Positions 23,001 through 36,813 of a stretch of 64,000 nucleotides of DNA are shown piece by piece; the stretch's first letter is position 1; the number at the start of each line of letters is the position of its first letter. Source of the stretch: Volvox africanus. Lineage: Eukaryota > Chlorophyta > Chlorophyceae > Chlamydomonadales > Volvocaceae. A program made the translations under genes and the position numbers. The stretch covers positions 911,001 through 975,000 of the forward strand of contig BSDZ01000013.1 in the NCBI GenBank assembly GCA_030268105.1, read 5' to 3'. The notes below the pieces were generated by a model that was not told the DNA's origin, made no database searches, and saw only the letters and a program-made list of their open reading frames with translations.

Positions 23001-25075
23001 TGGCGTATTAGATCCCCGGATCACGAGCAGAACGGAACGTCCCGCACGTACGACAGCCCACACAAGCGACTCCGCGCCCGATATCAACCTGCATATGGGA
23101 TGAATGCGTGTAACTCAGAGCCGCGGTGTTGACATAACAAATGATCTGATCTCAGGCCGACTTCCGGCTTTTGCTTGCAGGCGGCTTGGGGGCCTGGGGA
23201 CCTGATGAGGACTACACAACAAATGGGTGGTGGGCAGCAGCGCTGTAGCAAACGCTGTAGCTCAAGCCGTGACGTGGGTCCGTGCTACTGCTGAGTGCGC
23301 TCCTGGTCCCACGCACCCCCCCCCAAACCCTCACGGTTCGACCCTCACGGTTCGTCCTCGTTCCTTCAGTATCAGCACAAGGATTCGTTCCATGAGATAA
23401 CTACCACTGTTAGTACTAATGCTCAACTCTATTATGGATAAATGTGATGGTATATCTTTTGTTGACTCAAGTAGCCTTGAGGTGTGTAAACGTTATCGTA
23501 TTTCCATGCAGAGAACTGATTGCTCATCATGAAAAAATCAAGGTAAAAAAGGCAAAAGCCTGAGGAAGTAAGGCCGTGCCCGCCGGTAATTATCTGTTTT
23601 CCTCCGGCCGTTAGTTTAAAATGTGAACCGTCGGCTAGGTTCCAGCCATTCTCACCGCTAACATATTCATAGACCCATGGATCACTCACTTACTCCCCCA
23701 TCACCCATCTGCTTTGTTTTTCTTGGTTTTTTCCCCATGTCCCACGCACCCCCCACGCACTCGCAATCGTCGGCCCCAAGCCGAACCATGGCGCGACAGA
23801 AGAGCTGCGCGAACAACGTAAAGTTACGGCGAGCTGAGCGACCGTCCCGTGGGTCAATGATGTGCTTAAAGTACACGTCCTTGGACAATATGGCCGACAC
23901 GTAGGCGTTAAGGTTAGTGGAGTGGTCGGGCGTCCAGGCACCGTTCCGAAAGACCGCCGGGACCCCTGAGGAGATGACCGAGGGGGTCGTGGGGAAATGT
24001 AAATACATTTCGTGACGCGCGGGGTGTTTTGTACCGTAAGGGGTTAAGCCTGATAAATTGATTTTAGGGAAGCGCCTTTGAGGGTTTTTTAAACTAATCA
24101 GTTGCTGGAAATAAGGAATAACAAAAACTGTTGATGGGGTGGATTATCGCATGATTAGTGGACGGACGGAATGTCGGTGTCTGCGATTGTTGTCTACCAG
24201 GAGGGCCGGGGTGTGGGCTGAGGGGCAAGTAACATAATGTGTAAAGCAGCCTTGTACGACGTGGTCCGGGAAAGGGTAATTAGGTACTCGTACATGTTAA
24301 CCCAGCTCTGTGTGGTACACTTAACGGATTTTAAATAACGGATCCACCACGAAGGAAAATGAATACCCCGAAACGTCGGTTGGAACCCCAACGAACGAGT
24401 GGAACGGCTTTTGGGCAGGGAGAGGTCCCCCAGGAGGTCCAGGGAAGGGGGAAGGGGAAGGGGAAGGGGAAGGGGAAGGGGAAGGGGAAGGGGAAGGGGA
24501 AGGGGAAGGGGAAGGGGAAGGGGAAGGGGAAGGGGAAGGGGAAGGGGAAGGGGAAGGGGAAGGGGAAGGGGAAGGGGAAGGGGAAGGGGAAGGGGAAGGG
24601 GAAGGGGAAGGGGAAGGGGAAGGGGAAGGGGAAGGGGAAGGGGAAGGGGAAGGGGAAGGGGAAGGGGAAGGGGAAGGGGAAGGGGAAGGGGAAGGGGAAG
24701 GGGAAGGGGAAGGGGAAGGGGAAGGGGAAGGGGAAGGGGAAGGGCGAACAATTGAGTCATGTGACTGCTATTGAAGTGTACAAGGTGTGCAGCTGCTGGA
24801 CAGGGGACGGAATATTGACGTGAAATACCATTCTAGGGAGGGCGATACTGGCCTTCCCGAGTTTAGCGTGGGTACCTACGAAGCTCGCTCTGGTGCAGCC
24901 ACCTATCCTGTGTGTGTACGATTATGTGTGTACTGTGCATGTGGATGTGTACCTTCATGACCCTCCGTTGAGCCTCCTCCAGCTTCTGCAGGACGGAAAT
25001 GGCCTCGGGCAGTGTGTTGCGGTGCGAGCAAGGATTCGTTCCGGAAGCTGTTGAGTTGTTCCGGTTGGTGGGCAT
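20035..25075 (-). CDS. Class-3 (alpha/beta-hydrolase) lipase, 8 exons, about 568 aa
   Basis: Exons (minus): 24953-25075, 24880-24907, 23761-23965, 22985-23088, 22370-22452, 21518-21812, 21329-21404, 20035-20827; phases agree throughout. The order of motifs is that of Lipase_3 enzymes: strand-oxyanion region [17 protein letters not shown], then FGGGRRG and GFYK, the nucleophile elbow FGHSLGGA (Ser), [12 protein letters not shown], then the Asp in [10 protein letters not shown] and the His in WRHVG. It should hydrolyse acyl-glycerol or galactolipid esters; the substrate is not visible. The C-terminal exon continues about 225 aa past the catalytic His with acidic, Ser/Glu-rich low complexity. 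The start is uncertain. The frame used opens with Met at 25075, directly after an in-frame stop. The overlapping frame from 25139 encodes a signal-like hydrophobic stretch but cannot join exon 2 without a stop. A missed 5' exon or an assembly frameshift is possible. Confidence 0.8.
24436..24746. repeat. (GGGGAA)n hexanucleotide array, about 51 copies
   Basis: Perfect period-6 G-rich repeat on the plus strand within intron 2 of the lipase gene (23966-24879). The lipase RNA therefore carries the C-rich (TTCCCC)n strand. Open frames across it are artefacts. The G-strand has regularly spaced G4 runs and could form quadruplexes. The same unit recurs at 31 kb. Confidence 0.95.
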
Positions 25076-26153
25076 GCGCGGCTACTGCCGCTAAAGCTAC
25101 CAAAGCCACGACAAGGGTCTCCAGGAAAGGTTGGTGCAGGACCATGGCGGACCCTGCTACGACGGCACTCAGGATTCGGGAACGGGAAAAGAGATGGCCT
25201 AATCGAGCACTAGTGTTGTGGTATGTCAAAGCTTTGGTTCTAAGCTCCGAGACCATTAAAAACCTTTCATGGACACCCTGTTATTACATCATACAAATTT
25301 TGATGTCGTATTTGTATTTCTTAAGTCAATAGGCACAGGGCTTGGAACCGGAACCGCGCCTGGGTGGGTATGTAAGCCTAACCAACGGAAGCATGGCCAG
25401 CGGGATAGCAACGTTATTTGCAGGCCTTGGTCTATGCCGCTAGCTGAGAATGTTTGGCATGTGCAATTAAGAAAGGCGTATTTTATTAGTTACCATCTCA
25501 CCTTGGGCTTTAAAATCCTTCTGGTCTTGTCTTCACCGTTGGCCTCACGAGATATAATCCGTCGTCAACCCATAGCTCTTGCGTACAAAGGAATTTCTAA
25601 TTTGATTTTGTTTCCCCTACTTTATATAATAAGGAGCCAGTGAATTTTTCTCCTCGACTACTTTATGGGGCTTGCGAGGCACATCGCCTTACACTATGTG
25701 CATTTCCGTGTAGCTAAAACAACATACAGACAGAACAAGTGAATACATACCACGTTGCGTATCTGCATCGAAGCCGTGGCGAAACCTTCAGGAAACCCGA
25801 ACAATATCAAGTAGTTCTTTTTAAAACGTCACACGTGCCTCATGAACTCGGTATCAATATATTGGCAGATACCTACATATACAGGTTTCCTGCTATCGCT
25901 TTAACTGGCTCTCGCGTTCGCACGGGGACTTCAAGTTCGCAAGCAGGCATAAGCGTAAGCTCAGGACGCCAGCGTTTGAAAATTGAAGCTCACCTTGTGG
26001 CTGGAGCAAATCCTTTTCAGCAGCCCAAATACGTGCTGGAAAATACGCAACCGGGACAGGGCGCTCTATCGCTCCCCAGAGCATCCCGAAGCCCACAGCA
26101 ACAATAAAAAATATTGCTGGCAAGATTCATAACCTTTGTCTGTCCTGCGGGAC
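25076..26153. promoter_or_regulatory. Divergent promoter region, lipase (-) / WD40 protein (+)
   Basis: About 1.1 kb separates the two predicted start codons. It presumably holds both promoters and 5'UTRs and perhaps an unrecognised first exon of the lipase. I see no clear TATA box in a convincing position. Open frames such as 25739-26107 lack motifs and are probably chance. Confidence 0.4.
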
Positions 26154-29100
26154 ATGGCAAGTAGCCAAGGCTTTGCATCCGGTATTCATGCCACGTCCGA
26201 CGCGCGGGACGCGATGTTGGACCAGCAACCACCGAAGATAGATGAGACCGAGGCGATGGAAGTTGACCATCAGCCAAGCTCCACTTTGGCCGTCGCCGGC
26301 CGTTGGCCGCATTCCGGAGCGTCAGCCTCCTTACCCCTGTCCTCAGACCCCACGTTAAAAAATTTGCACCACGAAGCCCCAAATCAGATTATGCATCTCG
26401 AGCCGCCACCACCAAGCTTGCGGCGCGATTGGCCTTGTGAAGCATCCAGAATAGGCCAGCCCTCCTCCAGCGGGGCAGCGGCTTCAGTCCCCGCCAGCAT
26501 CCCGTCGCCGTCACCACTCCACCGCGCCAATGGGAGTAGCACCAGCCCTCCAGATCGTCAAGCAAATGATCAGACTTGGGGCACGGCTGTCGCTGCCACC
26601 GGCTGTGGCGGAATTGCTGCCGCGCTGACATCCTTTCAGCCTGCAGCGCAACACGAGTCTGGATCTGACCCAGATGAACGACAGCTGGCGCCGTCACCTC
26701 CACAACCGGGGTCCCCAGGGATGGTGACGGTCGCTTCAGCGCCGGTAGCGGCACCGCCACTGCCGCCCGTGCACCCAACGCCTCTGCGGCCGCCGCCGCC
26801 GCCGGCGCGTTCGGATTCTGGGAGAGAAGGAGGTTCAGGTGCAGGTACAGTAATGGCGACAGCTGAAGTAGCAGGAGCTTGGAGAGGGCAACCGCAGGGC
26901 CCAGTCGGGACGGCGGCACCAGGCGGTGGATTGGAGCAAATTTCAGAAAGCGACATAGAGATGGGGAGTGGAGATGGCGTGAACGCCAGTGGCATTGGGG
27001 GAGAGGAGGGGGGGGCTAAAGGGCCTGAGGGAAGACCTGCGCTAGCTCTGCCGGAAGCGCAGCCGGCGGCGATGATTGCAGTACGACCGGTCTGTCCGTA
27101 CATGGAGTATGATCTGTACGCCGCTGGGCAGGCGCCACTGGCTTCGTTCTATTCATATGCGCTGACGGAGGGGCTGGACGAAGATGATGAGGATGAGGTG
27201 GTGGATGAAGGAGAGGGCGAGGAGCACGGAGGGGTAGGGGCAGAAGGGCCCCTGCTAGCGGAGGTGGGAATGGAGGATGAGGACATGTGTGGTGCAGCTG
27301 CAGGAGCAGGAAAGGCGGCATTAGGAGCAGGTTGCTCTGCCAGTTGCCAACCAAATCGCGCAGCAACGCCACAGCCGGGGCGACAGGTGGTGCCAGATAG
27401 TCGTAGTGAAGGTGCCACGCCGTGCCGAGCTCATGGTGGCGGCACCGCAGCCGTTGGCTCGTACGATAGCATAGATACCAACGGATCGGAGGAAATGGAT
27501 GACGTCGACATTGACTCCGAAGAGGATGATTACGATCGCCTCCTTGACGGTGATGGTGGCGCTGAAGACGGCGGCCCATTCATCGGGCCCATCGCCGCGG
27601 CTGCTGGCGCGGTGAGTGCCAGAGTGCACCGTGGTGCCAACTCGGAGTCGGCGTACGGCGGTGCGTGGGCACGGGCGCGGCCACGCAACTTCCTTTGGCA
27701 CGCGCATCACCACCGCCACGCCCACGATGCTGCCGGGCCGCGGGTGCTCTCTCAGCACGGCCGCCGTACCGAGGGATATATACCCAGGGCGAAGACCGTA
27801 GGTGCCGGGCGCAAGATCGGTGGCGGCTGTGAAGGCGCGGCGAGTGGGGGTGGGGTTGCGGGTGGCAGTGGCGCAGGTGCTGGCACCAGCAGCGGCGCAG
27901 GACCTAGCAACGCCGGCGGCAATGGCGGCGGCGGCGGCGGCTGGTCGCTGCGCTACCAGTTAAGTCCAGCGTTTGTGTCGGCAGATCCCTGGAGTGATGA
28001 CGAGGAGGAGGAGACGGACACCACGGCGGAGCAGTTTTACGTTGCGACCCAGCCTAAGGTGGGTTGTTGTGATAGCGCCCTGTTGAGTACACGACCGTGG
28101 GGCTGAGGACGAGGACGATATGAAATGACAAGGAATCGCAAAAATGGCCATACCCAGTCCCTTTCATACCTCTCTTTTCTTCCCCCCACAGGACATCCAG
28201 GGCATCCCCTGGGAGCGCCTCCATTTCAACCGCACCACGTATCGAGAAACCCGCCTCCGTCAGTACCGCAATTACACCAACGTTCTGCCGGATAACAACG
28301 GAGGTGCGTACAGGGCGGAGCTGGCGCCGCTGTGTGCCACGCCACGCCGCGGCGGCACAGCCGGCATTGCCGGCGGCGACACGGCAAATCCCGCGGCGGT
28401 GCGGGGACCGCCGTTCTTCTCCTTCGTCCGCAACAGCCGCGCCGTCCAATCAAATATTGTGCATTTCCAGTTACGTAATTTGGTGTGGGCCACCAGTCAT
28501 AATGACGTGTTTGTGATGCACGACAACCGCATTAATCACTGGAATCCCGTCGCACGGTCGATCACGGAGGTGATGAATCTGGGCGGCGGCGGCGGCGGCG
28601 GCGGCGGAGATGGTGGTGCACGTAGAGGGGCCGACGAATCGAGCAGGATCCAGGCGCTGGGGAGGGTGCAGGTCAGTACGGTGTCTGTACGTCAATTCTC
28701 CTGTTTGACGCCCGTTTTTTTCCCTCTGGATCTCGCTGCTTGTCTCAGAGGTATTGCCGCGGGGCAGGCACGGGGACGAGGAGAAGGAGGGGGCGGGGAT
28801 TCTAAAGGAGCTGTAGAGGTCGTAATGACTTTCCCTCCCCCCCCATCTGGGTTTACTTGCAGTCGCACTCGTTTGCTTCCCCCCTCCACGCTTACACATA
28901 CAAAAATACGCGCGCATGCACGCACATTCACAGGTCAGCACGCTGTGCGTTTCGGGCGACTTAGTTGCGGCGGGTGGCTTTTTAGGGGAGCTGGTGGTGA
29001 AGCGGCTCAGCGGCTTGCCGTCTCCCTCCGGACGGAGCCCGGCAGGGGGCCCGGGCCCGGCATCAGGCTTACGGGGGCACGAGGGAGAAAGGCGCTTTGT

Positions 29101-31341
29101 GCCGGCTGTAGCGGCACTCGGGGCCGCTGGCGGCGCCGCCGCCGCGGGCACCCGTGGCGGCACCGGCGGCTTCCAGGCGCGCGGAGCTGCGGTTCGAGGA
29201 CCCATGGGTCATTTGCGTGGCGGCGGCGCCAGTGGCGGGAAGCCGGGCGGAGGCGGCGCGCTTCTTTACTGTGGACGGATCACGTCAAGGTGTGTGAAAT
29301 GTTAAGCAACTCCCGAAGCGCCCGTAGTAGGGCTATGTTCGCCTGCCCCTGTTTTGCCAAGGGTTCTGTTAAGGTTACGACGGAGTGCAGTTTGCTGCAC
29401 CATTCTCGAAGAGAACGATGCGTCTCTCAAGGGACATTAAAAGGACTGGATGAAGGCGCCCCACCGGCATTTTTCCCGCCGTATGGGGTTGACCCGGCGG
29501 AAAGGGGGGAAAAGGGAGGGTGCTCGTACCCACCCGATCTGCAATTTGCCGACACACACACATACACAGCACACAAAACACCTTCCATCGCCCCTATGCT
29601 CGCCCCTCTTCCCCTTCTGGCGGTTTCGTTTCATACCGAAAATCTAACGGTAACAGTGATAACGGTATCACAAACGGTCTGGAAATCTTCCACGACCGTG
29701 TGCACGGCACTGTCATTATGTGCGCCAACAACGACCAAAAGTTGCGGCTCTTCGCAGCGGCGCTGGGGGAGGGCACATTGCGGTCGCTGGCGCAGTGGCC
29801 GTTTGATTGGGCGGTCAACTACGCCACTGTACGTCCCGACTCGCACCTCGCGGCAGTGGTGGGGGACGACCCTGCCACACTACTGACGGATGTCCACAAC
29901 GGTGCGTGTCGTGTGAGCGTGTGTGTGTATGTGCGTATTTTTATGCTAAACTATGCTGTGTTTACTCCTATATATCTACTTGTATATATGTTTATCTCTC
30001 TACATTAATGATAATAATAACAATTGTTGAAATACATACATCAATTTTGTTATCATTAATGTAGAGAGATAAACATATGTACAAGTAGATACATAGGAAT
30101 AAACACAGCATAGTTTAGCATATATATAAATATTGGTAATAATACTACATTACCACTATCAATATATCATGAAATAAACATATTATGTATATACCAATGC
30201 CAGTAGTACTAGTAGTACTAGTAGTACACCGGCCGTAGCCTGGCGTGTGTTAAGGAGGTGGGGAACTGAGGGGCGGTGTATGTAGCCTCCCCTGGATGAA
30301 TGGATGGATGGATGGATGGCCGATATAATATTAGCCCTGTCATGAACAAACACATCATGATAGTCATCAGGTAGCCAGGGTATTCGGTCCCAAGCCCCCC
30401 CTCCCATTACCGAATGTCCATGGTTTCCCCGTCGCTCGTCCCCCCGTCGTTCCCTCCTCTCAGGCACCACCGTTGCCAGATTGCACGGCCATCAGGACTA
30501 CTCTTTCGCCGCTGCCTGGCATCCAGGTGGGGTGCTGCTGGCCACGGGCAACCAGGACACCACGACGTTGTTGTGGGATGTGAGGAAAACGAATGAACCG
30601 CTCACGAGGCTAGCGGGGAGGTACGTGGGGCCGGGGCCAAGGGAAAACACGAGGAACTGCAGATGGGGGGGAGGCTAGCGGGGAGGTAGCTGTACTCTTA
30701 ATTATGTATTGACTTCGGGTGTGGGAGCCGAAAAGTGGCTGTATAAACTAATTTTGTCCTCTTTTTTAGCTCTCTCAACATGTCTCTTCCTCTCTTTCTC
30801 CCCTTCCCTCCCACCACCCCCTGTTCTGTTTATTCGTCTTCCCCCCACCCCCCTCTATCTCTCTTCCTCTCGGCCGCTCTCAGAATGGGCGCCATTCGGT
30901 CCCTGCGCTTCAGCCCCGACGGCCGCTTCCTGGCCATGAGTGAGCCAGCTGATTTTGTACACATCTACGACGTGGCAAGCGGCTTCCAGGACTGCCAGGT
31001 TAGGCCGAGGGGGAAGGGGAAGGGGAAGGGGAAGGGGAAGGGGAAGGGGAAGGGGAAGGGGAAGGGGAAGGGGAAGGGGAAGGGGAAGGGGAAGGGGAAG
31101 GGGAGAGCGAGACAAGGGATTCCCGTCACCATCCTCTACCAGGCCGCACCAGGCCACGATGTCTGTCTCACGAAGGAAGGGCGCCCCCCCCCCGCATCAC
31201 CTCGTCCCCCAGGAACACGACTTTTTTGGGGAGATAGCCGGCATCGCTTTCACCCCGGACTCCGCCAGCCTCTTTGTGGGCATCTCCGACCTCACTTACG
31301 CCTCCCTCATGCAGCTGGAACGACAGCGCTGTGAGTGGTGA
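26154..31341 (+). CDS. WD40-repeat protein of the plant transducin / S. pombe C2A9.03 family, 7 exons
   Basis: Exons: 26154-28058, 28192-28671, 28934-29289, 29657-29901, 30464-30620, 30884-30998, 31213-31341, giving about 1,128 aa. The first ATG (MASSQGF) starts a 635-aa low-complexity acidic, Ala/Gly/Pro-rich exon. From exon 2 the family signature runs in order: DIQGIPWERL, YRETRLRQYRNY, HFQLRNLVWATS, VSTLCVSGDLVAAGGFLGEL, DNGITNGLEI, VVGDDPATLL, GHQDYSFAAAWHP, TGNQDTTTLLWDVR, GAIRSLRFSPDGR, EPADFVHIYD, QEHDFFGEIAGIAFTPD. These are the blades of one beta-propeller, a protein-interaction scaffold; cellular function in algae is unknown. The stop follows closely on GTGAGT, a good splice donor, so the last exon may be incomplete: plant relatives end in a few more residues. 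Confidence 0.87.
29942..30122. repeat. Near-perfect inverted repeat, 73-bp arms and 35-bp loop
   Basis: The left arm 29942-30014 and right arm 30050-30122 are reverse complements with only three differences. It lies in intron 4 of the WD40 gene (29902-30463) and is AT-rich against GC-rich exons. RNA from either strand would fold into a long hairpin. It could be a MITE-like foldback transposon or a small-RNA precursor; no clear target-site duplication is visible. Confidence 0.9.
30292..30322. repeat. (GGAT)n tetranucleotide repeat
   Basis: Short run of about six GGAT units in intron 4 of the WD40 gene. A nearby 9-bp repeat (TAGTAGTAC) lies at about 30205-30230. Confidence 0.75.
31009..31104. 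repeat. (GGGGAA)n hexanucleotide array, about 15 copies
   Basis: Same unit as the 24.4-kb array, here in intron 6 of the WD40 gene (30999-31212) starting about a dozen bases after the donor. It lies on the sense strand, so the pre-mRNA carries G4 runs next to a splice site. Confidence 0.92.
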
Positions 31342-31845
31342 TGAAGCATTCCCTAAAGGCAGAGATAGGGATAGGCGGCGGTATAATCGGCGGCGGAGGT
31401 GGCGGTGGTTAGATCCACTGGGACACTGGCTGTGATCCACCATCTTGTGGTGATGCGTGGTATGTCGAGACCGTCAGGCGCGCACAGCGTGTATAGTGCA
31501 GGTGAAATGATCAAGGGCTAAGGGAAGCCATGACCGTGCTTGCTCGCTGGGGCGGCACATGGTGTGTTGCGTGGGAATGAAGCGTCATCGAGATGGGAAG
31601 GCGTGTTAGGTGTGTTCTTTATTCAGAAGTCGTGGTGGTGGTGGTGGCAGGTGAGAGGGGAGAGGGGAGAGCAGGGAGCGTGTGGCAGTTAAGCGAGCAC
31701 CGTAACCTCCAAATGTTGTGTGTCGTGCGTGCCTGTAGTTCCTCTCTTCCGGCCGTCGGGGTCGACCTGCCGGCGGCCCCCTCTTCAAGTTGATAGGGTG
31801 GATTTGTGGTTTTCTATACGTCCTTAACCGGTGAAGATATGTACA

Positions 31846-31850
31846 TGTAA
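31846..31850 (+). terminator. Candidate TGTAA polyadenylation signal for the WD40 gene
   Basis: TGTAA about 505 bp downstream of the stop at 31341. The first clear copy I found on this strand. Confidence 0.4.
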
Positions 31851-31859
31851 AGATGTGTG

Positions 31860-33900
31860 GGTACGTGTTTTTGCATGTGTGCGTGTATATGTGTGTTTGT
31901 CTGTGTTCGGGGCGGAGAGGGAGCAAGACAGGTGGTGTGAATGTGTAGTGGGTGGGTCTCTGGTTGCTGTCTTGCTGGAGACTTTTGATTATCGACTCTA
32001 GGGTCATCCGGACGGCACGCGCGTACCGGTGGTGGCCTATTGACCTATCGTTGTGGATTGCCGGCAAGTAATAGGAGAGACTCCTCCTGGCGTCTGGGGC
32101 TCAGCCCTCGGAAATCCATGCCTGCGACAGCAAGGTGCTGAGTTCTCAAGGTGAAGCTGCATGCAGCTGAATTCTTCAGACTCCATCAGAGGCGGCCATC
32201 TGGCTGCTATCTGGATGTTGGTGACGCTGGTGTTGTCAGTGACGTATTGGGGCGGCTAGCGGGTATTCGACTCACTGCGTTATTGGTCACGTGCGTAATT
32301 GGGGGCCCTGAGTTTAATACAAGGGGATGTGGCGTATACGGGCGGGTTATGAGACTTAGAAGCTCACCCCATGAGGTGGCCTGCCAGGGTGAGGGGATAT
32401 AATGTGCGAAAGGGTCACCCGCGAAGAGAGATGGCAGGAATCTCCAAAGTAAAGGTCTTCCAGGAGGCATGGTAAGGGTGTAGCGAGGCGGAGTGTTGAT
32501 GAAGGGTGGTGAAGCCGCAGCAACGGAAAAAGACATGGGAGCGAACATGATTGTCCGGGGGCCCCGGTGGTGGATGAGGCAAATAAGTACACGAGTTGGG
32601 CCATGCTGCACAATAGGCGAGTGCGCCCGGGAAAGTTAGCAGTACAGTTATAGCCCTTATAAATGCGCCAACGTGCCCCCACAGGGTTGCTGATGGCAGG
32701 TCTTTTCATGCTTACTTCCCCCGGGGAAGACACAGATTGTGTGTGGTGGTCTGCTGTCCTGCTGTTTAGTTATCACTAAGAAGGGCGCCGGGTGGCGTCC
32801 TCAGTTTGCTCCTGCAGCTATTCTTGGAATGATTGATGTCAGCACCAAGATTGGGGCTTGGAGTTGCTGAAGCTAATGGCATAACGATGCGAAAGCCGCC
32901 TTCTGTGGACAATTTGTGGATTATGCTGAATCCTTCGCTGTATGTGTGCTGAGGTGAGGCGCCAATCTTTGCCTAGTTTCTGGCGTTTTCTTAATGTGGT
33001 GAAGTGCCTTAATGTGGTCCTGCCTCATCTACACCGTTTCGACGGTAGTGCAGAAGGGTGAGGTCTGGCTGTTCGGCCGCTTTTCGAGATCCGACAAGAC
33101 CATGATGATCGTTCTTCGGCGCTGCGTGCCCATACAACAAGCAGTTGTCGCGTATTATTGTCACATGACTGTCCTATCAAGCCGTGAGATGCAATAAGCG
33201 GGGGCCACGTGGGGATGTTGAGATGCGCGGGTTAAAGTGGCGAAAAACGTTCATTACCGAAAGCCTGGTACAGAACAGCAACGTGCATGAAGCGCCATGC
33301 CTCACCGCAGTTGGGATATACAAAAATAGGATATGATATGAAGGGCAAACCTGTGGCGGCCGCAGGCAGCTGCATTCTGTGCCGTGGATCACCACATGCC
33401 GCTACGCGCAACACAGTACACGTGCATATATTTGCAGTCCCTTGTCATGATGATATCCCTACTGCGTCGGTCGCTGATCGTTGGCGTACAAAGCTGTAAA
33501 CTTTGTAAGCAATGGTGCTCATGCTGACAAACGTGCTAAAGCCATGGCATCATCGCGTTTGCAGCAAAACCTGCAACGCTGCCGCCTTGGTCGGCGTTTA
33601 TTCCCCTCAACCCTCATGGGATGGAATGCAGGACTCCCACGACACGGCGTCTCTAGCTCCTTCATGAGTGCATGTTAACGTCACCAACCCAAAAGACCCC
33701 TCCTCCAGAGTCCCGACACGCAAATGCCAGCAGAGCCCCACCGCCCTTGATACACTGCACCCAAGGTTAAGCACATACATCCAAATCAGGCGGTCCTCAC
33801 ACGGGCACGACCCGCAACCCATCTCACCAGCCTGGCCAAGTAGAACTCACCACCCCTGAAGCCAGCAGTCCGCCCGTGCTACGGTCAGGCAATTAACTAT
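31860..33900. other. Intergenic region between convergent WD40 and RAB2 genes
   Basis: No conserved motif or exon chain recognised. Its composition is less GC-rich than neighbouring exons. Nothing resembling a tRNA or rRNA was found by eye. Confidence 0.5.
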
Positions 33901-33909
33901 TTAGCACTT

Positions 33910-33914
33910 TTACA
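33910..33914 (-). terminator. Candidate TGTAA polyadenylation signal for RAB2
   Basis: TGTAA on the minus strand about 635 bp beyond the RAB2 stop at 34547. Confidence 0.4.
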
Positions 33915-34546
33915 GTCGTGCGAAACGGCACGGTCCTACACTGCCAATGGACAAGGGGACAAGCCACTTTTAGATCCCTGTCTAACCGTTCGAACGTTGA
34001 GAAGAAACCCAGAACCTCTTCCCCCTCTCATCCGCGGCACTAACGTCCGCTTTGCTGGTTTTCAATGTCTTCTCCACCTCTAACGCCACACCTGTTCCAC
34101 GCCGTTGGCTCCAGAGATCGACCATGATTACGGCCATACCCGTGGCCTCTCACCCATGTCAGTCCCTCTCCTCGTCCTCCATGAACGAACAATGAAGACC
34201 TCTGCCGAACGCTGGTCGCACTCCGAGACGAGTTCGTATAAAAACTAACACCTCGGATGCGGAATCTCCAGGACTACACGATGACGAGACTGGTCAAACC
34301 CGTTGAATTCAGCTCAACAGGTCTAGCCACCGCGACAACTGGCGACTGGCATGGCCGCAGACAACATGGCTGCATAGAGCGAGTCCTTTCGTTGGCGCCA
34401 AACTTGATTTGTAGCTGCTGAAGCCTCCTCGGAGGCGCCCCCACCGTACACTGCAGCTGTAGTCACTGATGGTTTACGTACTGTTGGCTCAATACCTCCG
34501 CTAATGATACCACCGCCACTTTCTTAACACACGCAACAAATTCGCA

Positions 34547-36813
<2,267 letters not shown>

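Noticed and set aside
23432..23689. Open frame of 85 codons on the minus strand in lipase intron 3
   Set aside because: It is AT-rich, carries no lipase motif, and the exons on either side join in phase without it.
24194..24823. Pro-Leu, Gly-Lys and Gly-Arg repeat open frames
   Set aside because: They are translations of the (GGGGAA)n array inside lipase intron 2, with no family motif in the flanks.
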